Shown: positions 44,801 to 56,590 of the stretch, one piece after another
How the letters are laid out: the number at the start of each line of letters is the position of its first letter
How positions within the stretch are numbered: position 1 is the first letter of the stretch
Assembly: GCA_947359465.1 (NCBI GenBank)
Contig: OX375883.1
Span: 17,858,088 to 17,922,087, forward strand
Length of the DNA stretch: 64,000 nt
Direction of reading: 5' to 3'
Source of the DNA: Metellina segmentata
Lineage: Eukaryota > Arthropoda > Arachnida > Araneae > Tetragnathidae
Made by a program: the position numbers and the translations under genes
Notes under the pieces: model-generated
The model's input: the letters and a program-made list of their open reading frames with translations, nothing else
What the model was told of the DNA's origin: nothing
Databases searched by the model: none

Positions 44801-45136
44801 ACCAATTCTCGTTTCGCTGTTCTCTATACAAATCTATACCGTTTGACCAATCCACACCAAATTTGCTATACTTGCTCTTTAGAAACCTGCGAGTAACATA
44901 GGCTACTTAATAACCCCCATTATATTTCTTTTGGGCGTGCAGAGACGCTAAAAACAATACGAAATCCCCATATTAATAATATTGAGTATTTTTACGATGT
45001 CAGACCAAATTTGATACATTCATTCTTTAGAATCCTGCCAGAAACAGGCTATGTATGAACCCTCGTTCTGTTTGTCTTGGGACGAGAGGGAGGTAAAAAC
45101 GATTCGTAATCCAAATAGGTAAGTAGTTACATATTT
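44801..45136 (+). repeat. Dispersed repeat with TTTGACCAATCCACACC motif
   Basis: TCTCTATACAAATCTATACC, GTTTGACCAATCCACACCAA, GTAACATAGGC and later AAAAACGATTCGTAATCCAAAT recur, diverged but in the same order, at 50750-51130. The TTTGGTACAC-type submotif also appears at 45270, 45925 and 51110. Non-coding; superfamily unknown. Confidence 0.55.
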
Positions 45137-45215
45137 AAAGTAACGTCGAACTAGAGCAACACAACGGGCTATTGACGACGATCCAGGATCAATACCGAAG
45201 GGGAAGATACGAGAT
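45137..45215 (-). repeat. SINE tail fragment
   Basis: AACGTCGAACTAGAGCAACA and GGCTATTGACGACGATCCAGG mark the 3' end of the SINE family, minus orientation; the rest of the copy is missing. Confidence 0.6.
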
Positions 45216-45348
45216 CTAAATAGAAATAACGTTCAGTATCTCTATCACAATTTAACCAATTTACAATAAATTTGGTACACTTAATTTTTTAAGGTTGCGA
45301 GTTCGAATCCAACAAAAACTATCTTGTACAAAGTAAGATGAGGTAATT

Positions 45349-45520
45349 TTAATTAACGTCGTGCTAGAGCAACACAACGGGCTATTGACGACGGTCCGGG
45401 ATTAATCCTTTAAATAAAAGATCCGAGGACAACACCTCGTAATTTTGAACCACGTTCAATGACGAAGCAACACCTGAGCTGGCACCCCACTCTCCAAGCT
45501 TCCACGCCAACCCAACGCCG
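45349..45520 (-). repeat. Partial SINE copy
   Basis: Contains the tail (TTAACGTCGTGCTAGAGCAA), GATCCGAGGACAACACCTCG, GAGCTGGCACCCCACTCTCC and CTTCCACGCCAACCC, then breaks off before the tRNA-like head. Confidence 0.7.
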
Positions 45521-45576
45521 TAGAGGAAGATGCGAGATCTAAATAGGATTAAAGCTCAGTATCTATATCACAATTT

Positions 45577-45890
45577 TATAGTGGTTAAGGTGTTAGCCTC
45601 TAGATCGGAAGGTTCCTGGTTCGAATCCGGGTCCGGGCATGGATGTTTGTAAGCGTATGGTGTAGAGGCGGCTGGTGCAACTTAAATCTGACGTGGCCGA
45701 AAGTCCTCACGTTGGGTTGGCGTGGAAGTTTACAGAGTGGGGTGCCAACCCAGGTGTTGCTTCGTCATCTGACCGTGGTTCAAAATTACGACGTGTTGTC
45801 CTCGGATCTTTCCGTTAAGGGACTGATCCCGGACCGTCGTCAATAGCCTGTTGTGTTGCTTTAGTACGACGTTAACTAAACTTACCATTA
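45577..45890 (+). repeat. Full-length tRNA-derived SINE with target duplication
   Basis: CTATATCACAATTT occurs at 45563-45576 and 45891-45904, a perfect 14-bp target duplication. The 314-bp body starts with a tRNA-like head: A box TAGTGGTTAAGG near 45579 and B box GGTTCGAATCC at 45618-45628, an RNA polymerase III promoter. Then come GTGTAGAGGCGGCTGGTGCA, GTCCTCACGTTGGGTTGGCG, TCATCTGACCGTGGTTC and the tail GACGTTAACTAAACTTACC. It would move by LINE machinery in trans. It serves as the reference copy for the family here. Confidence 0.85.
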
Positions 45891-45992
45891 CTATATCACA
45901 ATTTAACTAATTCACAATAAATTTGGTACACTTAATTTTTGAGGGTTGCGAGTTTGAATCCAACAAAAACCATCTTGTACAAAGTAAGGGGA

Positions 45993-46120
45993 GGTAATTT
46001 TAATTAACGTCGTACTAGAGCAACACAGCAGGCTATTGACGACGGTCCGGGATTAATCCCGACGGGAAAGATCCGAGTACAACACCACGTAAATCTGAAC
46101 CACGGTCAGATGACAATGTG
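45993..46120 (-). repeat. Partial SINE copy
   Basis: Tail and middle of the family (TTAACGTCGTACTAGAGCAA, ATTGACGACGGTCCGGGA, GAACCACGGTCAGATGAC); the head half is missing. Confidence 0.65.
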
Positions 46121-46129
46121 AAAATTTAG

Positions 46130-46295
46130 AAAGTCTGGTGTCAGCTGAGGTATATGCTCGTCATCTGACCGTGGTTCTAAATAACAAGGTGCTGTCATCA
46201 AACCTATCTTTCCTTCGGAGTTGATACCGGACCATCACCAATAGCCCATTGTGTTGCTCCAATGTGACGTTAATTAAAAAATACCATCATAATTT
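46130..46295 (+). repeat. Partial SINE copy
   Basis: Plus-oriented 3' half: CTCGTCATCTGACCGTGGTT, ATACCGGACCATCACCAATA and CCAATGTGACGTTAATTAAA. Confidence 0.65.
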
Positions 46296-46312
46296 TTGTA
46301 ATTGTAATTGTA

Positions 46313-46625
46313 ATTTTTAGTTAACGTCGTACTAGAGCAACACAACGGGCTATTGACGACGGTCCGGGATCAGTCCCTTAAGGGAAAGATCCGAGGACAA
46401 CGCCTCGTAATTTTGAATCATGGTCAGATGACAAAGCAACACTTGAGCTGGCACCCCACTCTCCAAACTTCCACGCCATCCCAACGTGAGGACTTTCGGC
46501 CACGACAGATTTAAGGTGCACCAGCCGCCTCTACACCATACGCTTACAAACATACATGCCCGTACCCGGATTCGAACCAGGTACCTTCCGAAGAACATTA
46601 TGTTAACCACTTCAATCGCAGAATC
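46313..46625 (-). repeat. Near full-length SINE, minus strand
   Basis: Complete order from the tail (a (GTAATT)n run, then GTTAACGTCGTACTAGAGCA) to a tRNA-like head (GGATTCGAACCAGGTACCTT, GTTAACCACTTC). It includes the 25-bp segment ACGACAGATTTAAGGTGCAC... that two other copies lack. Confidence 0.8.
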
Positions 46626-48480
46626 TGAACACCGTCTGTAGGATTAATTGGTTGGATCGGAAATTGAATTCGAGGCCACTGGCTTCATCAAAATGGGTCG
46701 GTATTTTTCCCATTGAATTGACACCTACAGATTTAACGTGCACCAACCCCGATGCACTCTCTACTTTTGTTTTCCCCCATGTCAAGCGATTGGTGACTCA
46801 GATGGTCCGTGTCCAGATGCATGTCAAGCTTGGCCTTTTATATCCCGTTGGGGAAAAAATAAAACCTTTTTAGACCTTTGATATCCGATCAGAAAAGACA
46901 AAAATTTGTCAAAGAATTTTTCTAACTTTTTTGCCCGACGGGCTATAAAAGGTCCAGAAAAAGTTTTCATACCCTTTTATGATTTTGGCTGGTGGCTATA
47001 CATTAGTTTTCTATAACTTCTGTTTTGCCACAACCCTGTTTCGCGATTTTACCAGGCATGCGTCTATCCTCAAGGGATTTGCTTCGTGAAAGGCGATTGT
47101 TCGCTATTCAGCAGTGTAGTATTCGTTATTTCATGATAAAATTTAATATGATTTGAAAATAAGAATCTTTGGAAAACATAGCATGCCTTTTTTATTTTAT
47201 TTTATTGCTGTATTTAATAAAAAATAGAACATCTTTTGTGCATCATATAAATAGATTACAATTCCTATGCGCTAAGTTCTTGTGTTTAATTAGCGTAGTA
47301 CAAAGATGTTATTTAGTTATGTTTACACATATATTTGAGTATGTATTTAATTCATTGAACGCGATTAACACTCTATTAAGGACATCCTATTTTATTTTAA
47401 AATAAACGGTTTGCAACTACAGATTACTTAGAGGATTTATTCTTTAAAAAAAAATCAGTGTCATCGTAGTTGTTAACCTTTACTCACCATGTGCAGATCC
47501 CGTGTGAAATATAACAGGACAACTATACAAAATTGGAAATAATTAACTACAGTATTGTTTGAAAAGTGCATGAGTACGAGTACTAAGGAACATAACTAGA
47601 GTTTTTATGAAAAACTGCAAATTAGAGCAACCAAACCGCCGGAAGAGTTCTTAGACCGTGAATGGAAATATTCTACAATTAACTTTAAGTTTAAAGGGGC
47701 TTATCACAATTTCCACAGAATACCTAATGTGGCGTAGTGGAAAGTATTTTAATTAAAACAAATTTGAAGAGAGGAATAGAAATGAAGCACAGGTTGTATC
47801 TATTATTTTGAAAGTATCGCCAAGACATATTGCGAGGAGTACTAGAGTTTCGAGAGGTTTCCATTGAAGTGTGTGTGTGTGTTGAATTCTTCAGTTATTG
47901 GAGTCTTGTTTAGCGATTCATAGAAAATATACGCGTCGATAATCCATAAATAAAATTTTTAAACAATCAATATCAAAACTATATTTATTTCCTTTGTGGA
48001 GAAGTAGAGATGAAAACTCTATGCATGAAGAATTGTGACTAAGCAATGGATTGCATGGAAAGTAAAATTTTTCTGATTTCTCTCATTTGAATTAGTATCA
48101 CTAAGAACTTATTTAACATATATATTGTTCAAAATATATTCTTTAATCATTAGATTCATGTTAAACCATTTGTAGAAAGTATGTGCATTTGTAATAGGCA
48201 AATTAAATTTTGAAAAAGAGCTTTATTTTAAACAGCATACAACAATAACTCCAAAATATCCCTAAAGAAGGTACTAATAGAAATAAGCAAAAAACATTTG
48301 CAAACTATTTTTAGATGAATTCGAACATTACATATATGTCTTATTTTTCAAATCAAAAGGAAATTTTATCAAGGAGCAAGAGTTAGTACTTTTTACTATT
48401 AACACCAGAAGAAGGGAAGTGATCAGTATGACCGCAAATTAATTTGAAAGATGTATAAATATTTTATTCTCCCACCAAGG
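46626..48480. other. Unassigned AT-rich stretch
   Basis: No gene or repeat family recognised. GGG-flanked stretches at 46840-46940 (CCCGTTGGGGAAAAAATAAAACC and a later inverted GACGGGCTATAAAAGGTCC) suggest a small inverted repeat. A short GTGTGTGTGTGT run lies near 47871. Confidence 0.35.
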
Positions 48481-48545
48481 GCCATGGTAGCCTGTTTGCT
48501 AGAGGAGCGGATTAGCAATCAAAAGGTTTGGAGTTCGAAACTCGA
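48481..48545 (+). other. tRNA-like sequence
   Basis: GCCATGGTAGCCTGTTTGCT then GGAGTTCGAAACTC resemble A and B boxes at tRNA spacing. The acceptor stem does not close clearly; probably a SINE head or tRNA relic. Confidence 0.35.
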
Positions 48546-48829
48546 ACCAACCAAAGGCTTCTTCAGAGGCTTTCCCTTTGGTTTGTTTCTGTTGGGAGAC
48601 ATTCAAATAAGAGAACAGTAAGGTGTGTCATAGTTATCGTGCATTCTCTTGAAAAGAACGTGAGAAAGTGTGAAAACAAAACACTACACGAAATATAGCA
48701 TTGGGACAATCATTTTTTCCAACGAAGAATTTATAAGAAAACTGGCTCCATTTTGTTTTGAAATAATAAAATTCCTGTGTTCACACCCTGTGTTTCAACA
48801 CTGTTCCGAAATATTACGAACGTCTCTTC

Positions 48830-48911
48830 CCAGACCGGGATTCGAACCAAGGACCAAGACGATGTGCGTAATAAGGGATTATTCCAATTTTCGATACAGT
48901 TACGCTCCTTC
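48830..48911 (-). other. tRNA-like sequence, minus strand
   Basis: Minus strand shows TTGGTTCGAATCCCGGTCTG, a perfect B box in a T-arm context, but a poorly tRNA-like 5' half. A tRNA-derived SINE relic is likelier than a functional tRNA. Confidence 0.35.
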
Positions 48912-50749
48912 ATTACTCGCCGACACTACATCAGTTCTTGGTAACGCAAACTCACAAAGAATTGTGTAATTTTTCCAGACGTAGAGTTTTGAGTTTTTAT
49001 TTTGAGTTTTACGTATAGAGTTTTGAGTTTTTAAGTTTAGTTTTGAGATTTTATTCCACATTGAGTAGTGCTTAAAGATTCTGTACATTTGTTTGAAATC
49101 TCACATCCATTAAGATTAGAGTTTATTTAAAAAATACTATAAAACGTCATTAATTGTTGTTTGTGATGCCTCTACCCGTTAACTAAAGCAGCTTCAAATA
49201 ATAAATGCGATTGAAACTTTACTAACTAATCCTGAGGTTAGGATGACCATGTTTATACCATCCATAAATTTCTAAGGAAAGGGGACTGAGGGGAGGTGAA
49301 TTATTAAATTTTTACGCAAAACTCTCCAACCATAATAAAGAAGCTATTTATTCCAAATCCCAGATACGACTACCGTAGAAAAAAGGTCGTTCAAAAAACG
49401 ACCTAGATCCACTCTAAATAAATTGATGTTTGTTCATTCCTTTTCCACTCCAAAATTGATTCAGAGTTTGTCCTGTCTTTCATGTTCTGCCCCTCAGTAG
49501 ACCGGATATACCATTGGAATCTTCACAATGGGGGTACAGAAGATTTCTCAGAAAAGTGTCTACTTATGGGAGACTGCGGTCTGGCCTTTTGTCAAGACAG
49601 CAGCGGACATCCAACCCCGTAGGCAATAGCTCACTCTTCTCTCTCGCACAGAAGTTCCAATATTCGGTGTCCTGTAATCAGGTGGAATGACTAGAAACCC
49701 CCACTATGTGAGGGGTTCTGATCTTAGAAGAGATAAAGATCCCATCTATTCAAGTTACTGTATGCGTATGCCTGTGGCGTGTTAGTTGAGAATAAAGATA
49801 AAGTAAACGCGCCAAACGGCATTCCTGTGATTCCTTTGTAAGCTGCACTGCACTCTGCCCACTGGAATCGTCTACAGGAAAATCTTTCTCTTCGAAAAAA
49901 GGAGTTGAATTGAAAATTTAGAACCATTTTCGAAACTATTATTATTCTTATTCTGCTTTACGTTTTGAAATGAAAACTTTTCAAACTGTTTAATCTGAAG
50001 TACGATTAAAATCTTACGAAATACACACACACGCAAAAAAAGATGAAAGGCAATTAATCAAATTATGTGATGTAAATTCTAAGAAAAAGATAGGAAATAA
50101 AAAATTTAAAGGTATGGTTTTCGTTTCTAACAAAACCACATGACATACGCTTTAAACTACGCATACGCACAACTGATTAGTTTAATATTTCAATACGTAC
50201 TGAAAACTTAATGAAGTGCGGTAATTGTTGGAGTTCGAATGACTTGGTGAAGCGGATGACCAATCGGCTAGAAATGCGATAAAGAATTTGGTTCTTTCTC
50301 ACAAAAATTTATTATAAATGGATAATTAACCCTTTGAAAATCATACTAAATAAAATAGCTTTTGCAAACAATGAAACTGGATAAAGACGTATATAAATGT
50401 AATTTGTATATAACTAAATTAATTTTTTTAAAGAGTGATGAGTACTTGTATAAAATTTATTTTAAAAATTACTAGAATTTACCAGTCTTGTACTAAAAAC
50501 TTATACAAATTACTTATGAGAAGTGACTAAACCAAAAACTGGTTCTTTAACACTATGCTGCTAGCAGGTGACTAAATTTTTTAAATCTGAATCCCCCAAA
50601 TCAAAGTGTATAGCTTTTTTTATTTTATTTCTGCGATATACTACCATTTAATTATAAACATTTCAGATAAGAAACAAAATATGTTTCAAGATAAATATGT
50701 CACATAATGCATCAAAGGGATATTTGTATATATAGCAGAGATGACGTCT
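48912..50749. other. Unassigned AT-rich stretch
   Basis: No coding region, RNA gene or known repeat supported. Repeated TTTTGAGTTTTTA-like runs at 48985-49055 are low-complexity. Confidence 0.35.
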
Positions 50750-51130
50750 GTCTGTCCTCTATACAGATCTACACCGTTTGACCAGTCCACTCCAACACTT
50801 TCTTCACAACTTTGGGGGTAACGTAGGCAACATATTACCCCAGTTCTATTTGACCTAGGTGTTCAGTGGGATTTAAAAACAATCAGAAATCCTCATGGGA
50901 ATAACAATTTTATATTATTTTTACGATCACTGAAGAATTCAGACCAACCATATGGTAGGTACACTCATCCTGTAAAAAACATTGGCTATTATATATTAAC
51001 CCCTATTCTATTTTTCTTAGGTTTGGAGAGGGGTAAAAAACAATTATGTGATCCAAATTAGAATATATATATATCTTTATCACAATTCGACCAATTCACA
51101 ACAAATTTGGTACACTCTTTATTTGACAAC
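50750..51130 (+). repeat. Second copy of the TTTGACCA dispersed repeat
   Basis: TCCTCTATACAGATCTACACC, GTTTGACCAGTCCACTCC, GGGTAACGTAGGC and TTTATCACAATTCGACCAATT then ACAAATTTGGTACACTC follow the same order as 44801-45310. Non-coding. Confidence 0.55.
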
Positions 51131-52057
51131 TGTGCTTAACACATGCATATACAGTTGCAGATTTAGGGGGCTATAGCTAAAAGCTACACTGTTTACTATC
51201 TAAAATAACTTATTCAATTTGAAGCTTCGCACTACTGTGTGATAAACCATTATTGCCTTTGTATTTCTGAAAAGGTGCTACATGTAAAATATAAAGCTAC
51301 TGAATATACCACCTACTAATAATAATCAGTAAGCTGTCTGGTTCCTAAACCAAATAATATTCTGCCGAGTAGTATGTAATGGGTTAAATGATCAGATGTT
51401 CATTAATGCACCACTTCCATTATGGTTACCTGAACCAAAAGAAATTCATTATTGATGACATATGAAATGATCACCAAAAACAAACATCATTTAGTTATCA
51501 AGAAACATAACAGTTGTTTTGATGAAAAGTTAACAATGTGAATTTATAATCATGGTGCAAGGAAATTCTTTACAGGCTCAGGTGAATTGTTTCTGAATTT
51601 GTATAAACTTTTACAAGCCATCTTGTAACTAAAGGAAATTTATTATTCATAAATACAATGATACAAAGCTCTGAATTTTTCTTTATCAGGATGCAACTCC
51701 ATTCTGTTTACCCTTATTCTGAAAGAGAAAAATTAATTATGTATCCTCTTTTGCATAAAAATACAATGATACAAACTTTTCCAACAGAATCCTAAAAACA
51801 AGAATTGTTTCTTTTTGCACACTGATTTTTTTAATAATTACACTCAAGTAGTTGCCATGCTTTTCACCTACCTTAATTTTAAGGGCATATCTTGAATAGC
51901 TACATCTCGAATTTCCCCATTTAAAACGCTGTCTTGTCTTCTCAACATTTAATGAAACTAATTTATTGCTAGATGGGCAATCAGTAGCTACAGAGTTTAG
52001 TTCTATCTGTTTGGTTAAAGTGAGGAGGGCATGAAATTAATCAATCTTCCAGAAGAT
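51131..52057. other. Unassigned stretch
   Basis: Nothing supported; AT-rich, with partial repeats of AAATACAATGATACAAA near 51650 and 51760. Confidence 0.35.
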
Positions 52058-52315
52058 TTAAACCTTTACAGATATGATTTTTCTATAATTGAATGGAATC
52101 TTTGTAATTTTGAGCAGAACTTGTACCGCAGGGTTCATAAAAATGAAACTTTTCCAACCAATAGAACCCATATTATTTTCATTTAAAGGTATAAATAAAT
52201 ATTCATTATGAGCAAATTGATCTCCAGCCAATTGAGATAATATTTCATTAGTCTTGTAGATATAATATGTTTCAAAGCACCTGGCAGCTGAGGAATTCGT
52301 GCCACAAAGAATCAT
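52058..52315 (-). other. Unrecognised ORF downstream of the SGNH-like remnant
   Basis: Open frame of 85 codons with an ATG, minus strand, in the same direction as the SGNH-like frame about 460 bp upstream. I recognise no motif. It may be a remnant of the same element or gene, or chance. Confidence 0.25.
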
Positions 52316-52680
52316 AAAAATCCATCAATAACACTGTCAGGAAAATTTGAGACTCCTCAACCCTGGAATGCTCTGACAAAACAGTGATCCTACCTCCAAG
52401 GTTCTTTTTACTGGAAGTTGGAAGGCTATATTGCAAACTAGGAAGTTTAGTGAAAAAAAGTGAACTTGATATCCAAGCCTCATCTAAAGAATGAATATGG
52501 AAATAACGTTACACATTTAATAATATTTTATGTACAATATTATAGAGATTAATACCTGCATTGAACAGAACCTTCTGTAACAATTGTAGAAATCAGTCCA
52601 ACAGCCTTCCTTGGGCTTAGGTGGATCACAGGTTGAATTAAACTCTCAGATGAAGAATTGAGATGTAAACTGGGCAGCCT

Positions 52681-52956
52681 TACCATACTACCTTTCCAAG
52701 TGACTGGGATTTGCTATACTACCTTTCCAAATGACTGGGCCTTGCCGTACTACCTTTCCAAATGACTGGGATCTACAAAAAGAAATATTTTGCTTCTTTT
52801 GGCAGTAGAAAAACATCCTGTGGTTTAGAAGATAATTTTTTGTGCCATACTACCTTTTCAAGTGTACCTTTCCAATGACTGGGATCTACAAAAAAAATAT
52901 TTTGCTTCTTTTGGCAGCAGAAAAACAGCCTGTGGTTTAGAAGATAATTTTTTGTG
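52681..52956 (+). repeat. Local tandem duplications
   Basis: Three units of about 30 bp (ACTACCTTTCCAA.TGACTGGG) start at 52688, 52718 and 52749. An 80-bp block (ACTGGGATCTACAAAA...TTAGAAGATAATTTTTTGTG) at 52765-52844 recurs at 52878-52956. The duplications lie in the SGNH-like coding remnant and distort its end. Confidence 0.8.
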
Positions 52957-53156
52957 TTCACTTTCTGAAGAAAAGGTCTCATAGCTTGTTTTTCAAGGGA
53001 GAGAGAGAGGTAGTTATCGGTAGATAATATAGCTGAAATCACAATGCACGTCTCTTGAATACAGTTTATTATGTTTTGCAACAGTTCCTCAAATTTTGAG
53101 AAGCATTTCTCAAGGCAATCATAGGTGTTATTGGTACCTACATGACCCATAATCAA
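52773..53156 (-). pseudogene. SGNH-hydrolase-like domain remnant
   Basis: Minus-strand frame with MGHVGTNNTYDCLEKCFSKF (SGNH block III, GxxN), then LLQNIINCIQETCIVISAIL, a loop with LSLSLEKQAMRPFLQKVN, and FFVDPSHWKG (block V, DxxH). These are the esterase-type signatures found in animal SGNH domains and in the ORF1 of some CR1-type LINEs. Block I with the nucleophilic serine is not seen upstream. The block V region is repeated through an 80-bp tandem duplication, so the protein end is abnormal. Whether it came from a LINE or a host gene I cannot decide. Confidence 0.5.
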
Positions 53157-53897
53157 GTCACGATTCTTTCTTTTCCGTTACATCCTCAATGGTGATTCCT
53201 GGAAAAGCTAGAATATATATTACATTACCATGTCATTGTGATGGTAAATACTGATTTTTCCGTAATGATTTCCGATTACTCCGTATTTGACCATCGAATC
53301 CACACCAGTAATTAAAACCTTCATAGTTAAGTTACACTATAATTTTTGGACAATTTACAGGTAGGAAGAGCAATTAAGAGAAGGGCAGAAACTAGTCAAA
53401 GAAAACAATCAAAAAAGACTGCAGCACAAATGCAATCACTCAATTTTTAAAATGCAAAATGAACTCATAAAATAATTCAATTAAGAGTAAAAATCACGAA
53501 AACGAACAATGGAAACACAACAAAGCGAAAAGTAAACAATATTTGAGAACTGACAAATACAAGAAATACAGATTACACAAAAATTAATATCATAAACAAA
53601 ATAACTTTTAAAATAACGAAATATTTTGTGAAAAAAGGATAAACGATTCTAGGTAAGCTTCGCGATATTAAGGAGCGTAATCAAATCCACCGACAGGGAC
53701 TGAGCGACGAGCATCGTGAGCGACTGGCGTGATTTTCCACTACAATGCATTCCAAAATCGAAATTGGCTTAAATCGAATTGGCTCCCATGCCAAAAAAGT
53801 TTTTGAGCCAAGACCGCAAAATCTATAGCAACCTCCGAAATTCTATAGCAACCTAGTGTGCCCCTAGGCGCTGCATTTTCGCACCCAAAAGAAACTT
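53157..53897. other. Unassigned stretch
   Basis: No gene, RNA or known repeat recognised. Confidence 0.3.
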
Positions 53898-54739
53898 TCC
53901 TATATATATAAAACACTAACGTACGTGGACCCGAAATCGACGTTATTTGTGTATCGTCGAATGGCAACAAACAACGTAAATAAAATAACCCAGATATTCT
54001 GAATTCTTGCTGTTTTCAAATAGCCGAGGTCAATTTCTCTGCAAAATAAGGAATTAAATTATAATATTTATGTTTGAACTGACTTTTTATTTCTTCCTTT
54101 GATGTAAAAGTAATTTAAACGTAAATTTGCTACCCGGTATCTGTCCAAGTCAGAATTTATGTTTACTTTTTTAATTTGATTTAGAATTCCGTGTTTGGGT
54201 ATTTGAGTTGACTGCGAGATGTTGCGGACATATTTGAGGATTCCCAAGTATTATAAATATGTGTTCTTTTTGTTAATAAATCAATATTGTCTTTGTCAAT
54301 ATCGTTGAAAGTCTTTTGTCGCATTATTCTATTTCAAAATATATTCAGGAAATCGAAATCCAACACGTTTGAATAGATACGTGCGTGGTTTTTTTTTCAG
54401 AATTGTGCATTTTTTCAAGGATTGGAATTTTATTTTTGTTTGCATTATGTGTTTCGGTATATTACCTATTGCAGAAATATTATTTAGGAGTTAGATTTTA
54501 ATGATATGTCTATTTCCTGCAAAATATCACTAGACATGGGTAATTTTGTAGCGGTATATGTATATTTCAACCAACTTTCCTTAAATATTTGATTAAACAC
54601 GCAATGATTTAAGGAATTGTTTCATAAAAATAAATAAAATATACAAATCAAAACATGTTAAATTACGGTGTGTAAAAAAGTTTAAAAAAAAGAAGCAATA
54701 TTACACACCGCCGAGCGCTAGCCGGCGCAGCCCGGCTAG
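53898..54739 (+). mobile_element. Non-autonomous Helitron
   Basis: The 5' end TCCTATATATATAAAACACT matches the piece at 43044. The 3' end has a hairpin AGCCGG-CGCAGC-CCGGCT followed by CTAG at 54736-54739 and then T, the Helitron terminal pattern. The 840-bp interior is AT-rich with no Rep/helicase frame. Confidence 0.65.
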
Positions 54740-54860
54740 TTATATATATAAATAAGGAACAAAATGAGCATTTTACTTAAAATTTTAAATCACAATTTCT
54801 ATGATTTGCTTTAGTTAAACACGTAAAACAAGCTCCTTTTTTGATAATATTGTTAATTTT

Positions 54861-55800
54861 TCACTTAAACGCATCTTTTTTATCAGAAAAACATTTATAA
54901 CAAGGGTATGGTTTATCACAAAATGTGCAAAGCATTCTCTTATCTGAATTGCTTAAACTTACTAGAGCTGCCGCAGTTGATGGACTGTCAGTTTTCTCAG
55001 TTAGAATGGAATGGTTTTCTCTCTTTCGGGAACTATGATTAACTGCTAAACCCGTTCGGGATAGGACAACCATTTCCTCACCTTGCACTTCCTGACGTAG
55101 AAAACGCATAAGATTGTCTAATGAACGAGTGTTCTTGTCGACGGTGTCGTCCAGTTCATGGTGATTTCTACTACGCTCCCACGCCATCAAGACTTCCTCG
55201 GGGAGACAGCTTTCAACTAGGGGGTGCCAGGGAATCGCTGACCTTATATTGCGTTCGTCCTAGGCTCTCTAGGGCTCTCAGTTTTCCCTCCAGCTCGTCA
55301 TAGAAGCTCGAAAGGTCTGTTTTGGCTCGGCCTGACACAGCATTCTTCATCACCGTTGTAAGTAGATCCCGGACGTAAATCTGGACCAGAAGGTCTTCTC
55401 TTCCAAATCTCTCTCTCAGCTGAGCCACAGCTTTTGGATAATTAGCAACGGTAGCCGGAAAGCTAAGAACCAATCTCTCGGCTTTTGATTTTACCGAAGC
55501 CACCAGATACTGCATCTTGTCTTCGTCGGGAATGCTTCGGTCATCATGGATCTTCTCAAATTGGCTCCAGAAGGAAAGGAATTCTTTTGCGTTACCATTG
55601 AATTTTTTAAGTTCCAACTGTGGCAACTTGAACTTCCTCCGCTTATCGACTTCACCTTCTATGACTACGTCTTCCAATTTCTTGTCAATGACTGTGCTGT
55701 ACTCCAAATGACGGTCTCGATATTTCTCGGCTTCCGCGAAATCATCTGCGAATGCCTTTTCGCCACCCTCTTATTCAAACAGTGCCTCCTATTCAATTCT
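54861..55800 (-). pseudogene. gag: BEL/Pao gag fragment (third BEL)
   Basis: Minus strand: frame 55707-55213 has FKLPQLELKKFNGNAKEFLSF and ANYPKAVAQLRERFGREDLL with YVRDLL, the DUF1759 gag domain. Upstream residues (AEKYRDRH) extend it to about 55800. After a frameshift, 55190-54861 has AWERSRNHHE and a zinc-knuckle-like CTFCDKPYPCYKC. It is bounded by the Helitron end at 54739 and by a SINE at 55848, so only gag survives. It differs in sequence from elements 1 and 2. Confidence 0.75.
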
Positions 55801-55847
55801 ATATCGAAATGTACCGCCTGTTGAGAATTTCGATTAATATATATATC

Positions 55848-56040
55848 GTAATTTTGAACCACGGTCAGATGACGAAGCAACACCTGAGCTGGCACCCCAC
55901 TCTCCAAACTTCCACGCCAACCCAACGTGAGGACTTTCGGCCGCCTCTACACCATACGTTTACAAACATCCATGCCCGGACCCGGATTCGAACCAGGAAC
56001 CTTCCGATCTAGAGGCTAACACCTTAACCACTATACCGGT
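55848..56040 (-). repeat. SINE copy, 25-bp-deletion subfamily
   Basis: Has GAACCACGGTCAGATGACGA, GAGCTGGCACCCCACTCTCC and a good tRNA-like head (CGGATTCGAACCAGGAACCT, CACCTTAACCACTATACC). The 25-bp segment between CTTTCGGCC and GCCTCTACACC is absent, as in the copy at 56119. The 3' tail is missing. Confidence 0.8.
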
Positions 56041-56118
56041 TGGTCGGCGACGATTTTTGAAGAGTATACACCAATTCGAATAAAATGTCAAACGCTGCTA
56101 GTGATTATCTACACTTGG

Positions 56119-56398
56119 TAATTATTAGTTAACGTCGTATTGGAACAACACAACGGGCTATTGGTCGGGGATCCGGGATCAGTCCCTTAAGGAACGATTC
56201 GAGGACAACACCTCGTAATTTTGAACCACGGTCAGATGACGAAGCCAACACCCGAGCTGGCACCCCACTCTCCAAACTTCCACGCCAACCCAACGTGAGG
56301 ACTTTCGGCCGCCTCTACACCATACGTTTACAAACATCCATGCCCGGACCAGGAACCTTCCGATCCAGAGGCTAACACCTTAACCACTATACCGGTGC
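56119..56398 (-). repeat. SINE copy, 25-bp-deletion subfamily
   Basis: Nearly complete, from the tail (GTTAACGTCGTATTGGAACA) to the head (AACACCTTAACCACTATACC). It lacks the same 25 bp and also part of the B box. Confidence 0.8.
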
Positions 56399-56399
56399 G

Positions 56400-56590
56400 T
56401 TTGACCTCGGACCATAGCCCTAGTGTGTAGCTTGCAGTGTGACGTTAATTAAAAATACCAAAATCCATAACTAGCAGAAATGGGTATTTTAATTAACGTC
56501 GTATTGAAGCAGCAGAATGCAACTATAGGCCTCAGTCCAGGATTAATCTCAAAAGTGAAAGATAGGACACCACGTTCAGAAATAGGAATT
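56400..56590. repeat. Two SINE fragments in opposite orientation
   Basis: 56400-56456 is a plus-oriented tail (TGACCTCGGACCATAGCCCT, TGTGACGTTAATTAAAAATA). About 56487-56590 is a diverged minus-oriented tail (TTAATTAACGTCGTATTGAA, CAGTCCAGGATTAATC). Confidence 0.55.

Noticed and set aside
45643..45846. 67-codon frame, also near 46350, 55665 and 56970
   Set aside because: These frames are the SINE body read in translation; the repetition reflects SINE copies, not a protein family.
48481..48911. Two functional tRNA genes
   Set aside because: B boxes are good, but acceptor stems and anticodon arms do not fold convincingly; SINE heads fit better.
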